Assembly: GCA_944325545.1 (NCBI GenBank)
Contig: CALVAM010000002.1
Span: forward strand, 92,669 to 156,668
Direction of reading: 5' to 3'
Origin: Candidatus Gastranaerophilales bacterium
GTDB taxonomy: Bacteria; Cyanobacteriota; Vampirovibrionia; Gastranaerophilales; Gastranaerophilaceae
DNA length: 64,000 bases
Shown: positions 59,969 to 64,000 of the stretch, one piece after another
Position numbering within the stretch: the stretch's first letter is position 1
How the letters are laid out: each line of letters opens with the position of its first letter
Translations under genes and position numbers: made by a program
The notes under the pieces: model-generated
What the model saw: the letters and a program-made list of their open reading frames with translations, nothing else
Databases searched by the model: none
Told to the model about the DNA's origin: nothing

Positions 59969-61330
59969 ATGTCAATAATTATAATGATTTTATTATTAAG
60001 TTTGTTAATTTTAGTGCATGAGGTAGGGCATTTTTTAGCCGCACGAGCTTTTGGTATTAAAGTTGATAAATTTGGGTTTGGCTTACCTGTTGGACCAACA
60101 TTATTTAGAACAAAAATTAATGATGTAGAGATTTTAGTTCACGCCTTGTTGTTAGGAGGTTATGTTTCTTTTCCTGATGATGATAAAGATTGTGATTTAC
60201 CTAAGGATTCTCCTGAAAGATTTATTAATAAACCGGTATGGCAAAGAGCTATTGTAGTGTCTGCCGGTGTTATTGCAAATGTTATTTGTGCAATTGCTTT
60301 AGTAATTTTAGTAGCAAGTGTTTCCGGAAAACTGCCTTCCGGGGATTATGAAATTTTTGCAGGTGGAATTACTGCTCCAAAGAGTGCTAGTATTTGGAAT
60401 TCAGGCCTTGAAGTAGGTGATAGAATTTTAGAAGTTAATGGTTGTAAGATTAATAATTTATATTCATTTATGACTATTGTTAAAAATAGTGCTAAAAATA
60501 ACGGAATTATAAAAGAACAAACTATTGAAGAGAATTATAAAAGATTAAAAGAATTAAATCCTGGTTTGGAAAAAGATGAAATTATTCCAACAGGGATTGC
60601 TATAAGACTTCCTTTAGAAACTCAAAAAGATGTTATTACAATGGATAAATATGCAGCTAAGGGAGCTAAATATTTTAAGAATGAGGGAATAAAAATTGAT
60701 TCTAAGATTGAAAATTTACAAAAGGAATTAGAAAATAAAACGGTTTATACATCTGATGGTAAATATTCAATGTATGATGTTGCGAAAGCTCTTTCTAACG
60801 GTGAACATCCTTTAAATATTGTTGTTGAAAGAAATGGTGAAGAGGTTAAATTAAATCCAATTTATCCTGATGAAAAAGGGGTTATTGGAATTGGTTTAAG
60901 TGCAAAACAAACTATGATTGAAACAAAAACAGTTCCTTCTATTACGAAGGAAAGCTGTAAATATTTATGGGAAAATACTTATTTAATGATGTATTCTTTA
61001 GGTCAATTGTTTACAGGAAATATTCCTTTAAAAGATATGCATGGTGTTGTTGCTATTACTAAAATTGGTGGAGATATGATTGAAAAGAGCGGTAAATCTT
61101 CAGGTATTTTATTGGCGGCACTTATTTCTATGAACTTAGCTATATTAAATATACTTCCTATTCCGGCATTAGATGGTGGGCATTTAATGTTTTTATTAAT
61201 AGAAAAAATTATAGGAAAACCGGTTGATGAAAAAGTTATTGAAATTATTTCAAATGTATTTTTCTCATTGTTAATAATTTTGATGATTTTTGTCGTATTT
61301 AATGATATTACGCTTTTAATTCGAAAATAA
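59969..61330 (+). CDS. rseP: Site-2 zinc metalloprotease (RseP/RasP type)
   Basis: A 453-residue intramembrane protease that cleaves membrane anchors of regulators and signal-peptide remnants. The zinc site HEVGH is at residues 17-21 in the first helix, and the later LPIPALDGGHLMF holds the third ligand aspartate (about 400). At least one PDZ region lies between (about 130-290, GLEVGDRILEVNG). The ATG at 59969 is preferred over upstream starts because GGGGTGAGG lies just before it and MSIIIMILLLSLLILVHEVGH gives the family's usual N-terminus. It is divergent from coaD. Confidence 0.92.
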   Translation: MSIIIMILLLSLLILVHEVGHFLAARAFGIKVDKFGFGLPVGPTLFRTKINDVEILVHALLLGGYVSFPDDDKDCDLPKDSPERFINKPVWQRAIVVSAGVIANVICAIALVILVASVSGKLPSGDYEIFAGGITAPKSASIWNSGLEVGDRILEVNGCKINNLYSFMTIVKNSAKNNGIIKEQTIEENYKRLKELNPGLEKDEIIPTGIAIRLPLETQKDVITMDKYAAKGAKYFKNEGIKIDSKIENLQKELENKTVYTSDGKYSMYDVAKALSNGEHPLNIVVERNGEEVKLNPIYPDEKGVIGIGLSAKQTMIETKTVPSITKESCKYLWENTYLMMYSLGQLFTGNIPLKDMHGVVAITKIGGDMIEKSGKSSGILLAALISMNLAILNILPIPALDGGHLMFLLIEKIIGKPVDEKVIEIISNVFFSLLIILMIFVVFNDITLLIRK

Positions 61331-61388
61331 TTGAATTATATCTTAATGTCTAATTGTATAAAATATTGGATTTATAAATAATCCAATT

Positions 61389-62738
61389 ATGAAGATAATA
61401 ATTATCGGCGGAGTTGCAGCCGGAGCAAAAGCAGCAGCAAAATCAAAAAGATTACTTCCTGATGCGGAAATCCATATTTATACAATGGATACGCACGTTT
61501 CATATTCTTCTTGCGGACTTCCTTATTATATTGCAGGAGATTTTGAAGATTGGCATAAATTAATAGTTAGAACAAAAGAGGAATTTGAAAAAAGCGGGAT
61601 TAATATTCATACGGAAAACGAAGTCACTAAAATTCTTTCAACAGATAAAAAAATTTTGGTAAAAGATTTAAAACTGGGAACTTGTCAATTTATAGGGTAT
61701 GACAAACTTATTATTGCGACAGGTTCAAGACCATTTATTCCTGATATTAAAAATAATCATTTGAAAAATATTTTTACACTTAGAAATTTAGAAGACGGTA
61801 TTAATATCAGAGAAGCTATGTATAAATCTAATAATATTACGCTTCTTGGGGGGGGATATATTAGCGTTGAGCTGATAGAAGCTTTTGTTAAGAATCATAA
61901 GAATGTAACTTTAATAGAACGTTCTCCTTTCATTTTATCAGTTTTTGATGAAGAAATTTCTTCTTTAATCCAAACATTTATTCTGGAAAATTCAGAAGGT
62001 TTAGTAAAAATAATTAATGAAGATAATATTTCAGAATTTGTAGGGAATGAGTTTGTAAAAGGTGTTGTAACAACAAACGGTATCGGTTTCGAAACTGATA
62101 TGGTAGTAATTGCAGCAGGAGTTAGACCTGTTGTTAATATCGCTCAAGATGCCGGTGTGGAATTGGGAATTACAGGGGCTATTAAAGTAAATAGCCGTAT
62201 GCAAACAAATATTCCTGATATTTATGCTTGCGGTGATTGTGTTGAAAAAATTAATATGATATCAAATACTCCGGTTTGGGTTCCATTGGGTTCTACGGCT
62301 AATAAAGAAGGTCGAGTTGCTGCAATTAACGCTTGCGGCGGGGTTGAAGATTTTGAAGGGATTTTAGGGTCTGCTGTTTTAAGATATCACGCATTGAGTA
62401 TTTCTATGACAGGGCTAAGTGAGAAAATGGCTCAGAGGTTAGGCTATGATACTGTTTCTGTTGTTATAACAAAGAGAGATAGGGCAGGATATATGCCTGA
62501 GGTAAGAAATGTGACCTTGAAAATAGTCGCAGACAGACGCTCTCATAGAATTTTGGGTGCTCAAGCAATTGGTTGCGGAGATGCGGATAAAAGAGTAAAT
62601 ACTATTTCAGTAGGTTTAATAAATGGTATGAGAGTAGAAGATTTGCTTGATGTAGATTTAACTTATGCACCACCGTTTTCTACAAGCATAGATATTTTAA
62701 TTTCTGCGGCTAGGATTTTAAAATCTAAGTTTAATTAA
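61389..62738 (+). CDS. FAD-dependent pyridine nucleotide-disulfide oxidoreductase (CoA-disulfide reductase/NADH oxidase type)
   Basis: This 449-residue flavoenzyme has the FAD motif IIIGGVAAGAKAAAKSKR at residues 4-21 and a single redox cysteine C42 in SYSSCGLPYYIAG. The NAD motif LGGGYISVELIEAF is at about 155, and the second FAD motif IYACGDC at about 278. One cysteine at this spot marks CoA-disulfide reductases, NADH peroxidases and NADH oxidases. The C-terminal rhodanese domain of some relatives is absent. It probably handles thiol balance or residual oxygen in an anaerobe. There is no Shine-Dalgarno in the 50-base leader. Confidence 0.88.
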   Translation: MKIIIIGGVAAGAKAAAKSKRLLPDAEIHIYTMDTHVSYSSCGLPYYIAGDFEDWHKLIVRTKEEFEKSGINIHTENEVTKILSTDKKILVKDLKLGTCQFIGYDKLIIATGSRPFIPDIKNNHLKNIFTLRNLEDGINIREAMYKSNNITLLGGGYISVELIEAFVKNHKNVTLIERSPFILSVFDEEISSLIQTFILENSEGLVKIINEDNISEFVGNEFVKGVVTTNGIGFETDMVVIAAGVRPVVNIAQDAGVELGITGAIKVNSRMQTNIPDIYACGDCVEKINMISNTPVWVPLGSTANKEGRVAAINACGGVEDFEGILGSAVLRYHALSISMTGLSEKMAQRLGYDTVSVVITKRDRAGYMPEVRNVTLKIVADRRSHRILGAQAIGCGDADKRVNTISVGLINGMRVEDLLDVDLTYAPPFSTSIDILISAARILKSKFN

Positions 62739-62778
62739 TATTATTTAATGTATTTTATTAATATATAATAATTTTTAA

Positions 62779-62913
62779 TCTGAAAAGACAGGTAAAAAAT
62801 GTTTTTTAGTAAACCTTTCGGCGAAATTGACAAGAGGAACTTTGAGTTATAATGAAGTTCTTAAGATTGCAGAAATTTTAGGATATGAAATAAAATTTAT
62901 AGATAAAGAATAA
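62779..62913 (+). pseudogene. Remnant of an XRE-type HTH gene
   Basis: An ORF without a usable start codon, closed by TAA at 62911, reads NLSAKLTRGTLSYNEVLKIA, then EILGYEIKFIDKE. This looks like the C-terminal part of a small Cro/C1-type repressor, in which an RGTLSY.EVLKIAEILGYEI pattern is common. The upstream codons hold no ATG in frame before a stop at 62776. An ATG at 62799 is in a different frame and ends early. The fragment lies inside the second repeat island, as the intact XRE gene lies in the first. Confidence 0.45.
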
Positions 62914-62921
62914 GTAAGTAT

Positions 62922-62938
62922 GGTGCAATTTTTGCACC
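62922..62938. repeat. GGTGCAA/TTGCACC hairpin, copy 5
   Basis: Perfect 7-bp stem, loop TTT, followed by ATTTTTATAAAT. Confidence 0.85.
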
Positions 62939-62965
62939 ATTTTTATAAATATTACATTTTTTAAA

Positions 62966-63062
62966 TCATTTATTTTGTCATTCCGAATTTATTTCGGAAT
63001 CTTATACAATTGTAGTTTTATTTTCTAATTTATAAGACCCTGAAATGAATTCAGGGTGACGT
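62966..63062 (-). repeat. 97-bp composite repeat, copy 2 (inverted)
   Basis: Reverse complement of 11179-11275 with two differences by hand alignment, including the ATTCCGAA hairpin (62980-63000) and the ACCCTGAA hairpin (63037-63057). Confidence 0.88.
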
Positions 63063-63076
63063 ATTTTAATACATTG

Positions 63077-63094
63077 GGTGCAATTTTTTGCACC
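63077..63094. repeat. GGTGCAA/TTGCACC hairpin, copy 6
   Basis: Perfect 7-bp stem, loop TTTT, preceded by TTG. Confidence 0.85.
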
Positions 63095-63105
63095 TTTTAA
63101 ATAAT

Positions 63106-63145
63106 ACAACCCCACCCCCTAACCCCCTCCCTCAAGGGGAGCAAG
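63106..63145 (+). repeat. C-rich repeat, partial copy
   Basis: AACCCCACCCCCTAACCCCC and CTCCCTCAAGGGGAG resemble the first part of the 77-bp repeat at 63786 but diverge after AAGGGGAG. Confidence 0.75.
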
Positions 63146-63177
63146 TAGGATGTGGTAAATCTCTGATTTACCGCATC
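63146..63177 (+). repeat. REP-like hairpin left of the RAYT gene
   Basis: GATGTGGTAAATC (63149-63161), loop TCT, GATTTACCGCATC (63165-63177) form a 13-bp stem with one G.T wobble. The nearly identical reverse complement is at 63753-63784. Confidence 0.88.
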
Positions 63178-63190
63178 AAAACTTATCAAA

Positions 63191-63727
63191 TTATTCATAA
63201 TCTAAATCTGCAATTTTATATTTATCTTCAAAATTACACCAATCTGTTTCATAATATCCATTTTTAACAAAATTGTTAAATGTTGAATATTTCCAATCCT
63301 TTGGTGTAATTTGATAATGTTTCATCGGATTATAATGTATGTAATCTATGTGACGGTATAAATCTTCTTCGTTTCTAATTGTATGTTCCCAAAAGCGTCT
63401 TTGCCAAATATCACGTTCTTTGCGTTTAATATTACTGTCGCTTTGTTTATAGTCTAAAATAGTATTAATATCAATCTTCTTAGAAAAAGTTCGTTTTATC
63501 AATAAAATTATTTTTGAGTACTCATTAATGTTATTAGGTTTTATTAGTAAATGTACATGGTCTTTCATTACACAAATTGCATAAATTTCAAAATTATAAT
63601 ATTTATGTGCATTTTTGATAGAAAATTTTAATAATTCGATATTTTTAATCAAAATATTACGTCTTTTACTTGTAACAATGGTAATAAAAATTATACTATT
63701 TGGAATATATAATCTTCTGTAATTCAT
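63191..63727 (-). CDS. tnpA: REP-associated tyrosine transposase (RAYT, Y1 HUH transposase)
   Basis: A 178-residue single-domain Y1 transposase of the RAYT group. The HUH metal motif is H57-V-H59 in KDHVHLLIKP. The region around EEDLYRHIDYIHYNPMKH carries the conserved tyrosines and the YNP signature of RAYTs (about residues 135-150), and IWQRRFWEHTIR precedes it, as in the family. RAYTs are domesticated relatives of IS200/IS605 and are linked to the spread of REP sequences. Two inverted copies of one hairpin sit 14 bases after the stop and 26 bases before the start, consistent with the gene being the resident RAYT for that REP. Confidence 0.92.
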   Translation of the reverse strand: MNYRRLYIPNSIIFITIVTSKRRNILIKNIELLKFSIKNAHKYYNFEIYAICVMKDHVHLLIKPNNINEYSKIILLIKRTFSKKIDINTILDYKQSDSNIKRKERDIWQRRFWEHTIRNEEDLYRHIDYIHYNPMKHYQITPKDWKYSTFNNFVKNGYYETDWCNFEDKYKIADLDYE

Positions 63728-63752
63728 AGATGTATTTTAACATATATTAAAA

Positions 63753-63784
63753 GATGCGGTAAATCACAGATTTACCACATCCTA
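63753..63784 (-). repeat. REP-like hairpin right of the RAYT gene
   Basis: GATGCGGTAAATC (63753-63765), loop ACA, GATTTACCACATC (63769-63781). The reverse complement differs from the left copy at one base in 32. Confidence 0.88.
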
Positions 63785-63785
63785 C

Positions 63786-63862
63786 AAACTTTAACCCCAC
63801 CCCCTACCCCCTCCCTCAAGGGGAGGGGGTGTTAAGTTTAGAGTTAAAAAAAATTAATAATA
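63786..63862 (+). repeat. 77-bp direct repeat, copy 1
   Basis: AAACTTTAACCCCACCCCC, a palindromic CCCTCCCTCAAGGGGAGGG core, then GTTAAGTTTAGAGTT and an A-rich end. An identical copy starts 138 bases later. Confidence 0.92.
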
Positions 63863-63865
63863 AAT

Positions 63866-63895
63866 TTCTATTCACTACTCACTATTCACTAATAA
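63866..63895 (-). repeat. Heptamer array, minus orientation
   Basis: TTCACTA, CTCACTA, TTCACTA units, reverse complement of TAGTGAN, directly after copy 1 of the 77-bp repeat. Confidence 0.8.
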
Positions 63896-63897
63896 CT

Positions 63898-63929
63898 AGT
63901 AGTAGGTTGGGTGAAACCCCACAAAACTT
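63898..63929 (+). repeat. GTAGTAGGTTGGGTGAAAC repeat, copy 2
   Basis: Matches 11282-11311 in orientation and sequence except for the CCCCAC/CTCAAC stretch. Confidence 0.75.
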
Positions 63930-64000
63930 TAACCCCACCCCCTACCCCCTCCCTCAAGGGGAGGGGGTGTTAAGTTTAGAGTTAAAAAAAATTAATAATA
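63924..64000 (+). repeat. 77-bp direct repeat, copy 2, cut by the window end
   Basis: Identical to 63786-63862 over all 77 bases visible. Confidence 0.92.

Larger units (their letters stand above)
62739..63190. repeat. Repeat island 2, left part
   Basis: The 452-base gap contains an HTH-like remnant (62779-62913), two GGTGCAA hairpins, copy 2 of the 97-bp composite, a C-rich block and a RAYT-type hairpin. No intact gene is present. Confidence 0.85.

Noticed and set aside
62799..62852. Short ATG ORF upstream of the HTH remnant
   Set aside because: It is 17 codons in a different frame from the HTH-like sequence and ends before any domain.

Overview
The window is one contiguous chromosomal segment from a very AT-rich bacterium with short intergenic gaps, Shine-Dalgarno leaders and many intrinsic terminators. 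The gene content suggests a non-photosynthetic relative of cyanobacteria, most likely Candidatus Gastranaerophilales/Vampirovibrionia (Melainabacteria). The pointers are a TolC-MacAB exporter, SLH-domain and TolC outer-envelope proteins, a DapA plus LL-diaminopimelate aminotransferase lysine route, a YvcK homologue with an N-terminal membrane segment, and large lineage-specific hypothetical proteins. This placement is inference from gene content and style, not from a search.

Layout. 1-7075: the 3' part of priA, a primary-type sigma factor, and a tolC-macA-macB exporter operon on the minus strand. 7179-10316: a putative outer-membrane protein, an HD phosphohydrolase and a SulP anion transporter. 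10317-11503: a repeat island with a small XRE regulator and a 45-residue divergent ORF. 11504-22960: a long plus-strand biosynthetic and secretion run (hom, thrC, proB, pxpA, yvcK, panB, panC, a membrane protein, dapA, secD, secF). 23042-36169: a protein with an HNH-like motif, a TPR/glycosyltransferase-like protein, an HTH/coiled-coil protein, recA, dnaN, a GGDEF protein, a DegT aminotransferase, a UbiA prenyltransferase, nanE-ROK kinase, and a membrane protein with a zinc-protease motif. 36485-48326: an SLH protein with a cysteine-rich N-terminus, an EamA transporter, a 975-residue unknown, rbfA-truB-rpsA, nadK, a bifunctional nuclease and dapL. 48391-59425: a glycosyltransferase-like protein and a chemosensory cluster (MCP, CheA-receiver hybrid, tandem CheW, receiver-GGDEF) followed by a membrane-anchored acidic scaffold-like protein and a solute-binding lipoprotein. 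59406-62738: coaD, rseP and a CoA-disulfide-reductase-like flavoprotein. 62739-64000: a second repeat island with a REP-associated tyrosine transposase (RAYT).

The genes join up in several places. hom and thrC serve threonine; dapA and dapL serve lysine and peptidoglycan; panB, panC and coaD serve coenzyme A. secD and secF drive export, and tolC-macAB drives efflux. The chemosensory cluster has a diguanylate cyclase as its apparent output (a Wsp-like logic) and no adaptation enzymes in view; the adjacent single-pass protein resembles FimV-type polar hubs in architecture only.

The least ordinary parts are the two repeat islands. They share a 97-bp composite present in opposite orientations about 52 kb apart, six copies of one perfect hairpin, heptamer tandem arrays, and a RAYT gene bracketed by inverted copies of one REP-like hairpin. 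Other points of interest are promoters placed so that two genes may be leaderless, a recurrent extended -10 motif, a promoter-terminator pair between recA and dnaN, and several unrecognised proteins with visible motifs or internal repeats.
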